A stretch of 33,558 bases of DNA from Acidimicrobiia bacterium (GCA_016871215.1 VFZK01000008.1:1-33558); one strand, 5' to 3'. Shown: positions 7,135-15,855, numbered from the stretch's first letter. Numbers and translations: made by a program. The notes: generated by a model not told the origin, from the sequence alone.

Positions 7135-9564
7135 ATGGTAATGCTCAGTAATTGGCGCGCCAGAAGTGCAGACCGAATGGAAGAGTTCTGTGGAACGTCT
7201 AGGCTTGACACCAAGCGTGGCTCAGGTTGCAGGACTACGTTGCTTGTTCGGATTCGCAAGCTCATTCTGTTGACGGCTGCCCTGGGCTTGGCGCTGGGGC
7301 TGGCTTTGGCCCCTTCCTACCCGACGCAAACGTCTCGAAGTTCCGATCCCAGCCACGCTCACCACAAGCGCAAGGATCCGAAGCAGAAACCTGCCGGAGC
7401 GGGAACGCCCCAACGGGGACCGGCACATGACCGCATGCTCCAGGCTCTTCAGGAAATCGCCGCACGCGGCGCTCACGAACACCCCTTCATGGGCGACGGA
7501 CGTGTCCAAGAACTCAGCCGCCAGCTGGCTGATCTGGAAGCGCCTTCTTCCGAGCCGGCGACTCCGCCACAACGGAGTGATATCAAGCGCTGGCAGGTCC
7601 TGCTCGACCTCGGAGTGGCGGAAGTGCGGCTGGGCAGGCAGCAAGCTGGAGTCGAACATCTGCTGGCCGCTTATCGACTTCTGCCCAACATCGGACCCAA
7701 TCTCCAGCAGACCCAGATAGACAAGACGATCTTCGAGCTCGGAGTCGGCTACCTGCGCATGGGCGAGACCCAGAACTGCGCACTTCACCACAATACCGAG
7801 AGCTGTGTTCTTCCGCTGCGTGGCGGTGGAATCCATAAGCTGCGGGAGGGTTCAACCAATGCGATCCAGTATTTCACGGAGCTGCTGGAGAACTCCTCTC
7901 CCGAAGACGCCTACCGGTACCACTACCCTGCCCGCTGGCTGCTGAACATCGCCCACATGACCTTGGGCCAGTATCCCCACTACGTGTCAGAGCGATTTCG
8001 CATTCCCTGGTCGGGCTTCGAGTCCCAAGCCTCGTTTCCGCACTTTCGCAACGTGGCGACGAATGTGGGACTCGACACGTTCAACTTGGCCGGCGGGGTC
8101 ATCGTCGACGACTTCGACGGTGATGGCGACTTGGACATCGTGACCTCGACCTGGGACATTGCCGGATCCATGCATCTGTTCGTCAATAACTCGGATGGAA
8201 CCTTCGCAGACCGAAGCCGAGAGGCGGGCCTCGATGGCTTGTTGGGAGGGCTAAACCTGCTGCAAGCTGACTATGACAACGACGGAAGGCCGGACGTTCT
8301 GGTACTGCGGGGCGCCTGGGCTGGTAGGGCGGGCCAGCATCCGAATTCGCTTTTGCGGAACCTCGGCAATGGCGTCTTCGAGGACGTTACCTTTGCGGCC
8401 GGATTGGCCGAGGTGAACTATCCAACCCAGACAGCAGGCTGGGCGGACTACGACAATGACGGCGATCTGGACCTCTTCATCGGCAATGAGTCTGACGATA
8501 ACCTTCGGGCTCCTTCGCAGCTCTTCCAGAATCAGGGGAACGGCACCTTTCGAGACGTTGCGGCCGAAGCGGGAGTGAAATTCTACGCGTTCACCAAAGG
8601 AGTCTCCTGGGGAGACTACGACGGAGATCGCTTCCCCGATCTGTATGTTTCCAACTACAAATCCACGAACCGTCTTTTCCGGAATCAGGGCAACGGAACC
8701 TTCAAGGATGTCACTTTCCTGTCGGGCGTTGCCTACCCCAAGAACAGTTTTCCCTGCTGGTTCTGGGACTACAACAACGACGGCTTTCTGGACTTGTTCG
8801 TTTCGAGCTACGACGGGACGATTGGGCATCAGGCTCTCTACCGTCTCGGCCGCCCTCCACTCTACGAGAAAGCTTGTCTTTACGAAGGGGATGGAAAGGG
8901 AGGCTTTCGCGAGGTGGCCGAGGAACGCGGGCTGGGGATTCCGATGCAGCCGATGGGCTGTAATTTTGGAGATCTAGACAACGACGGCTACCTCGATTTC
9001 TATCTCGGAACCGGCGATCCTTCGTTTGGCAGCATCGTCCCTAATCTGATGTTCTTAAACATTGCCGGCCAGAAATTCGCCGACATCAGCGTAGCGGGAG
9101 GTTTCGCTCATCTTCAAAAAGGACACGCCGTCGCCTTTGCGGACCTGGACAATGATGGCGACTTGGATGTCTTCGAAAAGATGGGAGGAGCCTATCCCGC
9201 TGACGCCTACATGGACGCCCTGTACGAGAATCCGAGAATGGGAAATGACTGGATGGCCGTCCAACTCGTGGGACGACAATCCAATCGATCGGCGATCGGC
9301 AGCCGAATCCGAGTCCAGATTGAGGAGGACGGCAGGAGTCGCTCCATTTACCGTCACGTCAACTCTGGTGGCAGCTTTGGAGCCAATCCGTTGCGACAGA
9401 CCTTCGGATTGGGAAAGGCCCAGGCTGCCCGGCTCGTCGAGGTCTTCTGGCCGAAGACCGGCAAGACGCAGACCGTGATAAACCCACCTGCAGGCCTGCT
9501 CGTCCAAATCGTCGAGGGTGAAGAGGGCTACACAAAGTTATCTCTGAAGCGCTTTAGGTTTTGA
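7135..9564 (+). CDS. CRTAC1-like secreted protein: helical domain, FG-GAP/VCBS repeats, ASPIC/UnbV
   Basis: A large exported protein of unknown exact role, probably a calcium-binding surface or periplasmic beta-propeller. A hydrophobic signal segment is at residues 41-60; the start is uncertain, since ATG 7135 leaves a 40-residue lead and the TTG at 7240 would give a standard signal peptide. Residues about 100-290 are TPR-like helices with a conserved-looking Cys motif NCALHHNTESCVLP (about 214-227). From about 318 to 700 come repeated blades with Asp-rich calcium loops such as DDFDGDGDLD, DYDNDGDLD and DLDNDGDLD. The C-terminus (about 705-795, GSRIRVQIEEDG, HVNSGGSFGANP, FGLGKA) is the ASPIC/UnbV domain. 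In Acidobacteriota such genes commonly accompany Oar-like receptors and TPR proteins, exactly as here, so they may handle the same extracellular substrate; this is inference. Confidence 0.88.
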   Translation: MVMLSNWRARSADRMEEFCGTSRLDTKRGSGCRTTLLVRIRKLILLTAALGLALGLALAPSYPTQTSRSSDPSHAHHKRKDPKQKPAGAGTPQRGPAHDRMLQALQEIAARGAHEHPFMGDGRVQELSRQLADLEAPSSEPATPPQRSDIKRWQVLLDLGVAEVRLGRQQAGVEHLLAAYRLLPNIGPNLQQTQIDKTIFELGVGYLRMGETQNCALHHNTESCVLPLRGGGIHKLREGSTNAIQYFTELLENSSPEDAYRYHYPARWLLNIAHMTLGQYPHYVSERFRIPWSGFESQASFPHFRNVATNVGLDTFNLAGGVIVDDFDGDGDLDIVTSTWDIAGSMHLFVNNSDGTFADRSREAGLDGLLGGLNLLQADYDNDGRPDVLVLRGAWAGRAGQHPNSLLRNLGNGVFEDVTFAAGLAEVNYPTQTAGWADYDNDGDLDLFIGNESDDNLRAPSQLFQNQGNGTFRDVAAEAGVKFYAFTKGVSWGDYDGDRFPDLYVSNYKSTNRLFRNQGNGTFKDVTFLSGVAYPKNSFPCWFWDYNNDGFLDLFVSSYDGTIGHQALYRLGRPPLYEKACLYEGDGKGGFREVAEERGLGIPMQPMGCNFGDLDNDGYLDFYLGTGDPSFGSIVPNLMFLNIAGQKFADISVAGGFAHLQKGHAVAFADLDNDGDLDVFEKMGGAYPADAYMDALYENPRMGNDWMAVQLVGRQSNRSAIGSRIRVQIEEDGRSRSIYRHVNSGGSFGANPLRQTFGLGKAQAARLVEVFWPKTGKTQTVINPPAGLLVQIVEGEEGYTKLSLKRFRF

Positions 9565-9642
9565 CTTCGAGTCTCTGAAGAAGTCGCTCACTGGGCGCCA
9601 GTCGGGCAGCTGGCCAAGCCAACTGGCTGGTTTGCTCATGCG

Positions 9643-9701
9643 CTTGTAGCGCCGCACACCAGTGCGGCCATGAGTAGCACTGGCGCGCTTCACTACAAAC
9701 G
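9643..9701 (-). repeat. Dispersed palindromic repeat, full copy (inverted)
   Basis: Read on the minus strand this is box 1 (9701-9676, with GTAGTGAAGCGCGCCAGTGC), a short spacer, then box 2 (9667-9643, with CCGCACTGGTGTGCGGCGCT). The two boxes are inverted versions of each other, so the unit can fold into one long hairpin. The arrangement and length match the copy at 15984-16043. Confidence 0.8.
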
Positions 9702-9767
9702 GTCAAGTGCGCCACTGCGTGCGGCACTTGGCCTAGACTTGGTCTAGGCCAGCGCATACCATATCGT

Positions 9768-9787
9768 CATTCCCGCGAAAGCGGGAA
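9768..9787. repeat. ATTCCCGC hairpin, REP-like
   Basis: ATTCCCGC (9768-9775) and GCGGGAAT (9780-9787) form an 8-bp stem with a GAAA loop. Hairpins of this exact type are scattered in intergenic DNA of many bacteria. A degraded relative (GTTCCCGC, AAAC, GCGGAAC) lies at 16078-16096, also beside a palindromic repeat copy. Confidence 0.7.
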
Positions 9788-9950
9788 TCCAGTCTTACTG
9801 TGGGTACCGGTACTTGCGGGTTAGCCCCAACCATTCCTGGGCTCCCCCCCGGCTTGCTATCCGCCGGGGTGACGACCTTGCTCGGGAGTGACGGCTTCGA
9901 TGTGGCATGGGTATCTTGCCGGTGCAGAACTAGCATGTAGAAACTCCAGA

Positions 9951-9972
9951 GTGCGCCACGGTCGTGGCGCAC
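9951..9972. repeat. Near-perfect palindrome with 10-bp arms
   Basis: GTGCGCCACG (9951-9960) is the exact reverse complement of CGTGGCGCAC (9963-9972) with two bases between. The following ACTACAAACACG resembles the edge of the dispersed repeat, so it may be a diverged member of the same family. Confidence 0.65.
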
Positions 9973-10127
9973 TACAAACACGAATGGCGGCATCCGTGCC
10001 GAATGGAGATAACAAGACCCTGAACCCTTAGATCCCCTTGTGGCATACTCCTTCGAGAGGCCGCCGTTCAGAAATCTGGACCCTGCACACGGCGCTGCGA
10101 GAATCGAGTTAGCGAGGCCGAAGACTG

Positions 10128-11624
10128 ATGATCCCCGAACGCTTGTCTAAGATGCGCTTCGCCTGTCTCGTCGCATGTTCCTTGTGCGGGTCGTTCCTCT
10201 CTTCTCCGACCAGCGCGTTGAGCAGCCCTCAAACGGCGGCTATTCAACTGGGCGAAGCTGAGAAGCTGGCCAGGGAGGGAAAATTCGCAGAAGCAGAAGC
10301 GTCGCTGCGACGGCTGATTGCTCGCAAGGCATCTGCGGATGCGTTCCACATGCTGGGATACGTCTCTGAACAGCAGGGCCGCCTGGATCAAGCCGAGACT
10401 GCCTATAACCAGGCCCTCAAGCTGAGCGCCGGAAGACCTTTTTCCATCGCCAGGCTTGGAATTGTTTACGGCAAGAGAGGGAAACACGCAGAGTGCATTG
10501 CCACTTTGGAAACCTTGCAAGGATGGGTTAGCAACGACCCGGAAGCGCTGTTTTTCATGTGCCGGGCTTATCTGGAAAGCGGCAACAAACCCAAGACTCT
10601 TGAAACCGCCGGGATGATCGAGCATTGGGAAGAGAAGGATCCTGGGGCGCTTCTGTCCGTTGGAAGACTACTCGCGTCCAAAGATCTGTACGAACAGGCA
10701 GTGCCCCTCTTGAAGAAGACCGTGCAGCGAATGCCGCAATCGTCCGAGGCTCATTACAGTCTGGCTTTTGCTCTCGTCAAGATGCGCAAATATGGAGAAG
10801 CCTCTACCTACCTCGAAACGGCCAACAAACTCGATCCAACGGCGCCCAAGATCTTATTGCTTCAGGCTCTCGTGTTCCTGGATGAAGGCCAGTTCGCGAA
10901 AGCAAAGGACTTCATTCGTGAAGCCCAGGCGCTTAAGCCTGACGACAAATTCGCGGCCTATTTATGGGGCCGCGTCCTCATCGAGGAAGGCAGCTACAAA
11001 GAAGCGATCAAACTGATCAGCGGCCTGATCGCCACCGGCTTTGAGGACCCGAATGCTCATTTGTCGTTGGTCATGGCCTTTCGGAAGAATGGAGAACTTC
11101 AGAAGGCGCTCAACCACGCCCTGAAAATGACGCAGCTTTTCCCAAAAAATTCTTCGGCGCACCTGCGCGCAGGTCTGGAACTCGAGTTCCTGGGCGAGTA
11201 CCAACAAGCTGAACAATTCCTGAGAAACGCCATCGCCTTGTCACCTGCTGATCCTGAGATATTGACAGCGGCTAAGTTCACTTTGGCGACGATCTCGATC
11301 AAGGAAAGTAAAGATGCCGAGGCAGCGCGACTGCTGGAAGAGGTGATCCGTGCTAACCCCAGGGACGTCCAGGCTCGCGTAGAACTGGCAGACCTCCAGA
11401 GCAAGGCGGGGCAGGATGAAGCGGCGATGAAAATTCTGCAAGAGGCTCTGAGTTTTGACTCGCAGAACAAGCGCACCCACTTTTTGCTGGCCAAGGTTCT
11501 GACCAAACTCGGCAAATCCGCAGAAGCCGAACAACACTTCAAAGCCTTCGAAGAGCTGGAGAAAGCCGCCGCCGGAGGCGCACAGAACGCCAAGCCGAAG
11601 GCAGACACGCCGAGCACCAAATAG
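10128..11624 (+). CDS. Secreted tetratricopeptide repeat protein
   Basis: A 498-residue exported scaffold protein made almost wholly of TPR helices, which normally mediate protein-protein contacts. A signal peptide spans about residues 9-31 (FACLVACSLCGSF, cleavage near SALS). An ATG at 10152 (residue 9) is an equally plausible start; GAGG lies 11 bases before 10128. At least ten 34-residue repeats follow from about residue 40, with TPR spacing in segments such as ADAFHMLGYVSEQQGRLDQA, SEAHYSLAFALVKMRKYGEA and KRTHFLLAKVLTKLGKSAEA. The protein ends in a short Lys/Ala/Pro tail. It follows the receptor and CRTAC1-like genes, and such triads recur in Acidobacteriota, suggesting a shared outer-membrane or periplasmic task. 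A lipobox reading of LVAC near the N-terminus is possible but too close to the start to favour. Confidence 0.88.
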   Translation: MIPERLSKMRFACLVACSLCGSFLSSPTSALSSPQTAAIQLGEAEKLAREGKFAEAEASLRRLIARKASADAFHMLGYVSEQQGRLDQAETAYNQALKLSAGRPFSIARLGIVYGKRGKHAECIATLETLQGWVSNDPEALFFMCRAYLESGNKPKTLETAGMIEHWEEKDPGALLSVGRLLASKDLYEQAVPLLKKTVQRMPQSSEAHYSLAFALVKMRKYGEASTYLETANKLDPTAPKILLLQALVFLDEGQFAKAKDFIREAQALKPDDKFAAYLWGRVLIEEGSYKEAIKLISGLIATGFEDPNAHLSLVMAFRKNGELQKALNHALKMTQLFPKNSSAHLRAGLELEFLGEYQQAEQFLRNAIALSPADPEILTAAKFTLATISIKESKDAEAARLLEEVIRANPRDVQARVELADLQSKAGQDEAAMKILQEALSFDSQNKRTHFLLAKVLTKLGKSAEAEQHFKAFEELEKAAAGGAQNAKPKADTPSTK

Positions 11625-11651
11625 CTCCGCAACACAACCGGTGTCCCATCG

Positions 11652-11672
11652 TTCTCGCCCGGTTGGCGAGAA
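11652..11672. terminator. Hairpin between convergent genes
   Basis: TTCTCGCC (11652-11659) pairs with GGCGAGAA (11665-11672) around CGGTT. It sits between the converging TPR and DruA-like genes, where a bidirectional terminator would be expected, but neither strand has a T-run after it. It also overlaps the possible left inverted repeat of the DruA-like element. Confidence 0.3.
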
Positions 11673-11680
11673 AATCCGGG

Positions 11681-12658
11681 CTAGTCGCTTCGAGCTCGGG
11701 AAGAGTCAGAATCGGCCTTCCGCGATATTGCTCGGGCAGTGCGCTGCCGCAAGCTTCGGTCGTTCGTCATCGTCTTCCGGGTTAACTTGGTGGCGTGCAG
11801 AAGTTCTCGATACTTGCGATGTATTGGGAAGACGAAGATAAGCTTGGTGGTTTCTTGGCGCTGGTGATAGCGGTCCATTCGGCCGCGGCCGGCAGTCTCT
11901 CCCAAGCAGATCCAGTTCGCAGCGCGATAGCTGGTTCCCCGGAACCGCGTGGAATCGACCAGCGTTTCCAGCAACACCGGGCGATAGCCGTAATGGCGCT
12001 GCCAGTCGAGAGGGAGCTGGCGTGTGGCGCAGGACAGGATGGCAGAAGCCAGTCCTTTGACTTGAACCCAGGGAAGGATGAGAAACCGGCTGTTGTTGAC
12101 CAGGTATTGCAGGTTGCGCTTTCGCTGGGTGGCGTTCCATCCAATCCAGCGATCGCGCGCCGCCATCTTCCAGCCCGGACTGCTCCACAGCAGACAGGCC
12201 AGAAGGCGGCCATCCCGCGACTCGATGAAGTAGCGCAGGTTCGCGCCGACCGGAGTACGATAGCCAAGATAGTGATAGCGCTGAATGAGCTGGCGGAACA
12301 GGCGGCCCTCGGACGGGCTGACTAAGCGGACCGTCAAGGGTTGCAGATCGGCGGTGGTGGCATGAATCGGCGGCTGCGTATCACTCATGCCAGTCAGGGC
12401 GAGAATGCGAGGCCCACGCTTCCCAGAGTGGCGCAGGGCAGGCAAGCTTAAGAAGCCTTCGTCGCGCAGGCGTTCCAGCAGCAGGCGGCATTCATGGTTT
12501 TTCAGGCGGCCGTTGGGCCGCTTCCAATCGAGCCATTGGCAGACGGTGCGGGCAATCTCGGTGATACCGAGGGCGGCATAATCGTTTGCGGCTTGCCGCA
12601 TCAGGTCGAGGTCTTCTGTCGAAAACCTGCGTCCGGAATAGGTGAGAGCGACAGTCAT
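11681..12658 (-). CDS. DUF4338 (DruA-like) family protein
   Basis: The core (about residues 125-300) carries the DUF4338 signature: YHYLGYRTPVGANLRYFI, WKMAARDRWIGW, NLQYLVNNSRFLILPWVQV and VLLETLVDSTRFRGTSYRAANW, then GETAGRGRMDR. The N-terminal third is helical and ends before a Pro-rich link. DruA is a member of the Druantia anti-phage system, but solitary DUF4338 genes are common in multi-copy form in soil and planctomycete-type genomes, and their job is not established. There are no druB-E-like neighbours here. The gene is antisense to its left neighbour, and an imperfect 20-bp inverted repeat flanks it (11660-11679 and 12707-12726), which hints at a mobile unit of about 1.07 kb. The last 35 residues are rich in Arg and Ser and probably disordered. 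Family call good; function unknown. Confidence 0.82.
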   Translation of the reverse strand: MTVALTYSGRRFSTEDLDLMRQAANDYAALGITEIARTVCQWLDWKRPNGRLKNHECRLLLERLRDEGFLSLPALRHSGKRGPRILALTGMSDTQPPIHATTADLQPLTVRLVSPSEGRLFRQLIQRYHYLGYRTPVGANLRYFIESRDGRLLACLLWSSPGWKMAARDRWIGWNATQRKRNLQYLVNNSRFLILPWVQVKGLASAILSCATRQLPLDWQRHYGYRPVLLETLVDSTRFRGTSYRAANWICLGETAGRGRMDRYHQRQETTKLIFVFPIHRKYRELLHATKLTRKTMTNDRSLRQRTARAISRKADSDSSRARSD

Positions 12659-12841
12659 AGAGCTAGGGTGTGCCGGCTATGAAGACCTTCGAGGAACCCG
12701 TTGAGACCGGAGTTTTCGACCCAACGTTCATCGCAGGCAGTTCGTTCGTTGTTCTCCGAAGCGCCCACGATTGGCCAGCGACCGCGCCGTTCCATCGGGG
12801 GGCCCGGTGCAAACTCTCAGGACGCCGAAACGCGAAGCGGC

Positions 12842-13879
12842 TCACGATTTCACCGCCAGCATCGCGTCGACGGGCTGTCCAGTAGTGCGATACTCGAACG
12901 CCGAGAAGCCGGCTTCGCGCGCCAAGCTCTCGTATTCTGATGCAGAGCGTTCCTTGCCTTCCGTGCAGAGCAGCATGTTCAGCGACTGAAGATAGGTCGT
13001 GACCGGGCCATCGCGCTCTTCGTTCAGCAGCCTCTCGCAGATGAGCAAGCCACCTCCGGTGGGCAGCCGGTCGCAAATCTTGCCGAGTAGAAATCGAACT
13101 TTGTCCTCGGACCAATCGTGCAGAACGCGTCCGGCGCTATACAGGTCGGCCTCGGGCAGCGCGTCGGTGAAGAAATCGCCGCTCTGGACTCCGATGCGAT
13201 CCTGCAGGCCGGCCAGCTCCACGTAACGGCTGGCCGTTGGCGTGACGGTAGCGAGATCGAAGACCGTGGCCCGCAGTTCCGGATAACGGCGGCAGGCGGC
13301 AATCGCCAGATGTCCGGTGGCGCCTCCCAGGTCAGCCATGTGGCGAAAACGCCCGAGGTCGAAAGCCGCCACCACGGCCGGTGAGCTCAGCAGACCGTGG
13401 CCGTGCATTCCAGCCAGAAACGTTTGCTTGTCTCTTTCCGTGGCGAAGAGATGATCGAAGATCCCTTCGGTGAAGCCGAATTCCTGTTCCCAGCGATGAG
13501 TCCCTTCGCGCACCGCGTCTTCGAGGTGCCGCCACAGGCGGAAGCTGATGCGATCGGAGTACAGCAGGTAGCCACTCAGCGTTTCTGGGCTTGCCATCCG
13601 AAGAAATCGCGTCGCCACCGGCAGGTTGTAACAGAGTCCACCGCTTCGCTTCAGCAGCCGCAGGCCCGTGCAGACACCCAGAATGCGCTCGAGAGCGCCC
13701 GCATTGCAGCCCAGAGTCTCCGCCAGCGACTCGCAGCTTGCCGGCTGACGATGAAGCTGATCGAATACACCGAGCGAGACGGCCGTGAACACCGCTTTGG
13801 AGGCTCGAAAACCATCGGCGAGGTTGAGAACAACGAGCGCATCAGGGTCGGGCTGAGGAAGTTCAGGCTTGTCTGGCAT
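12842..13879 (-). CDS. SAM-dependent O-methyltransferase (ASMT/CrtF-like)
   Basis: A 345-residue class I methyltransferase of the Methyltransf_2 type, resembling acetylserotonin and hydroxyneurosporene O-methyltransferases. The N-terminal winged-helix dimerisation domain (about 20-100) includes KAVFTAVSLGVFD and CNAGALERILGVC. The SAM-binding loop is DLGGATG at 183-189, followed by an acidic residue in VFDLA near 208. VLHDWSEDK at 252-260 provides the His that acts as catalytic base in this family. I choose the ATG at 13879 because GGAG lies 7 bases upstream; the frame is open to a GTG at 13909. The substrate cannot be told, since there are no biosynthetic neighbours. It is divergent from the DUF5995 gene. 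Confidence 0.85.
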   Translation of the reverse strand: MPDKPELPQPDPDALVVLNLADGFRASKAVFTAVSLGVFDQLHRQPASCESLAETLGCNAGALERILGVCTGLRLLKRSGGLCYNLPVATRFLRMASPETLSGYLLYSDRISFRLWRHLEDAVREGTHRWEQEFGFTEGIFDHLFATERDKQTFLAGMHGHGLLSSPAVVAAFDLGRFRHMADLGGATGHLAIAACRRYPELRATVFDLATVTPTASRYVELAGLQDRIGVQSGDFFTDALPEADLYSAGRVLHDWSEDKVRFLLGKICDRLPTGGGLLICERLLNEERDGPVTTYLQSLNMLLCTEGKERSASEYESLAREAGFSAFEYRTTGQPVDAMLAVKS

Positions 13880-14064
13880 CGGCTCGCTCCGGTGGCAATC
13901 CATGGGCACTGATCGCGTTCGCTAGGCAGACGAGCAGAGACGAACCGTGTCCGGACCAGGCGCGTCTGCGGCCAAAGGATGTTGTGAACATCTCAAGCCT
14001 GCCACGCAGGTCTCGGCGAAGCCTTGAACTCGGCTCGCCCTCGTCTGCTACTCCGAGGAAAACG

Positions 14065-14814
14065 TTGCCAATCGATGATATTGACGAAGTCATTCAAAAT
14101 CTAGATCGAATTATCGCGCAGGCGGCTGCCTCCGGAAGCCGCCTCGGATACTTTCCAGCGTTGTACCGCAAGGTCACGGTGCAAGTCGCGCGCGGCATCG
14201 ACGACGGGCATTTCGAAGATGGCCGTCGCATGGAACGTCTAGACATTCTGTTTGCAAACCGGTACTTGGAGGCGTTCGAACGCTATGGCCAGGGGAAGGC
14301 GGTGCCGGCCTCGTGGCGGCTGGCCTTCGACGCAGCGGGAGAGTGGTGGCCGATCGTACTGCAGCACTTGTTGCTGGGGATCAATGCCCACATTAACCTC
14401 GATCTGGCTGTCGCGGCGGCTGAAGCTTGTCCGGGCCCAGAGCTGGCGGGGCTTAAGAACGATTTCGATCGAATCAATCGCATTCTCGCAGCACTCGTGG
14501 ATGATGTGAAGGCGGAGCTGACAACCATCTGGCCTCTGCTTGGATGGCTCGATCGCCTTTCAGGCGCAGCCGAAGATGTTCTGATCAACTTCAGCATGAC
14601 GAAAGCCCGCGATTGCGCCTGGCAGGCAGCCGAGCGGCTGGCTGCAACTGCCCCGGCGCAGCGAGGCAGCATCGTCGAAGAACTCGACTCGCAGGCGGCT
14701 GCCATTGCCAGAGTGGTAAAACGGCCTGGGGTCGTAGCAGGGACAGTCACCCGGCTGATTCGCCTCGGCGAGCGCAAGACCGTGCGCGAGGTGATCGAGA
14801 TCTTGAGCCGATAA
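14065..14814 (+). CDS. DUF5995 family protein
   Basis: An all-helical cytosolic protein of a family with no known function. I choose the TTG at 14065 as start: GAGGA sits at 14055-14059, five bases before it, and the product is 249 residues, beginning LPIDDIDEVIQNLDRI as family members do. The open frame extends back to a GTG at 13984, but those residues are Arg/Ser-rich and uninformative. Recognisable segments are GYFPALYRKVT, the acidic DILFANRYLEAFERY, and the His-containing WPIVLQHLLLGINAHINLDL, which is the most conserved part and could bind metal or a cofactor (inference). It reads toward the secreted protein at 14866, with 51 bases between, so the two may be co-transcribed. Confidence 0.78.
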   Translation: MPIDDIDEVIQNLDRIIAQAAASGSRLGYFPALYRKVTVQVARGIDDGHFEDGRRMERLDILFANRYLEAFERYGQGKAVPASWRLAFDAAGEWWPIVLQHLLLGINAHINLDLAVAAAEACPGPELAGLKNDFDRINRILAALVDDVKAELTTIWPLLGWLDRLSGAAEDVLINFSMTKARDCAWQAAERLAATAPAQRGSIVEELDSQAAAIARVVKRPGVVAGTVTRLIRLGERKTVREVIEILSR

Positions 14815-14865
14815 CGCAGCATCGAACCGATCCACAGACTTTTCTTTTCAACGGAGGTTACGAAC

Positions 14866-15855
14866 TTGAAAACCCGGTTTCGTGTGTGTCTGCTGCTTCT
14901 GCTTTTCGTGAACACGGCTCCCGCGGCAGATTTTCCGCAAGCCGAGATCTCGAATGGACGCGTTCTTGCAAAGCTCTATCTTCCCGATGCGCAAAATGGC
15001 TACTACCGGGGAACGCGCTTCGACTGGTCGGGTGTGATCGCCAGCCTCGAATGCAATGCCCACAGCTATTTTGGCAAGTGGTTCGAACACTATGATCCGA
15101 AACTGCACGACGCCATAACCGGCCCGGTGGAGGAGTTCTTCACAAATGGAGCTGGTTTGGGTTACGCCGAAGCCAAGCCGGGTGAGACGTTCGTCAAGAT
15201 CGGTGTGGGCGCGCTACGCAAACCTGCCGAGCCGAGCTACAGTTCATTCAATACCTATGAGATTGTGGACTCGGGAAAGTGGCGTGTGAAGAAGGACAAG
15301 GATTGGATTGAGTTCACTCATCAGCTCGCCGATACGGCTGGCTATGCCTACACCTACCGCAAGCGAGTGCATTTACCAAATGGCAAACCGGAGCTCGTTC
15401 TTGACCACAGCCTGAAGAACACGGGGCGGAAGGCGATCGCGACCCACACGTACAACCACAACTTCTTCATGTTGGACGGCCAGCCGTCTGGTCCGGATTT
15501 CGTCGTGAAATTCCCGTTCGATCTGCGCGCCACGAGCGATTTGAAAGGTTTGGCCGAGACTCGCGGAAAGGAGCTAGCCTATCTTCAAGAGCTGCAGAAA
15601 GGACAAACGGTGTTCACGTACCTCGAGGGCCACGGCAGCAGCTCGCGGGACTATGACATCCGGGTGGAGAATCGGAAGACCGGCGCGGGAGTGAGACAAA
15701 CAGGCGACCGCCCGTTGTCGAAGTTCGTCTTCTGGTCCATCCGTAGCAACATTTCTCCAGAGCCCTACATCGAGATGCACATTGAGCCGGGGAAAGAAGA
15801 GAGATGGATGATCCGTTACGAGTTTTACCAGCTCCCAACGGTTGGAGCGAAATGA
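14866..15855 (+). CDS. Secreted protein resembling the aldose-epimerase fold, function unknown
   Basis: A 329-residue exported protein starting at a TTG with a strong GGAGG at 14853-14857, eight bases upstream. A signal peptide of about 22 residues (VCLLLLLFVNTAPA) is clear. The rest looks all-beta: ISNGRVLAKLYLPD, GYYRGTRFDWSG, GLGYAEAKPGETFVKIGVG, then YTYRKRVHLPNGKPELVLDH and NTGRKAIATHTYNHNFFMLD. Segments like RGTRFDWSG and THTYNHNFF recall aldose 1-epimerase-like (galactose mutarotase) sandwiches, where His and acidic residues bind sugar, but I cannot assign catalytic residues with confidence. It could be a sugar-binding or sugar-modifying periplasmic protein, in keeping with the sugar-oxidising genes downstream. 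Confidence 0.65.
   Translation: MKTRFRVCLLLLLFVNTAPAADFPQAEISNGRVLAKLYLPDAQNGYYRGTRFDWSGVIASLECNAHSYFGKWFEHYDPKLHDAITGPVEEFFTNGAGLGYAEAKPGETFVKIGVGALRKPAEPSYSSFNTYEIVDSGKWRVKKDKDWIEFTHQLADTAGYAYTYRKRVHLPNGKPELVLDHSLKNTGRKAIATHTYNHNFFMLDGQPSGPDFVVKFPFDLRATSDLKGLAETRGKELAYLQELQKGQTVFTYLEGHGSSSRDYDIRVENRKTGAGVRQTGDRPLSKFVFWSIRSNISPEPYIEMHIEPGKEERWMIRYEFYQLPTVGAK

Larger units (their letters stand above)
9565..10127. other. Repeat-rich intergenic region
   Basis: This holds an inverted full copy of the palindromic repeat (9643-9701), an ATTCCCGC/GCGGGAAT hairpin (9768-9787) and a near-perfect palindrome (9951-9972). The open frames across it, for example on the minus strand at 9733-9993, are translations of these repeats and not genes. 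Confidence 0.6.

Noticed and set aside
9733-9993. 86-residue minus-strand open frame containing an LDSRFRGNDD-type peptide
   Set aside because: This peptide is the translation of the common ATTCCCGC/GCGGGAAT hairpin repeat, so the frame is repeat DNA and not a gene.
10128-10200. Lipoprotein signal in the TPR protein (LVAC)
   Set aside because: The Cys falls too near the N-terminus, with almost no hydrophobic stretch before it; a normal signal peptidase I leader fits better.
11681-12658. A complete Druantia anti-phage system
   Set aside because: Only a DruA-like protein is present; no helicase (DruE-like) or other Druantia gene lies within the window, and the neighbours are a TPR protein and a methyltransferase.
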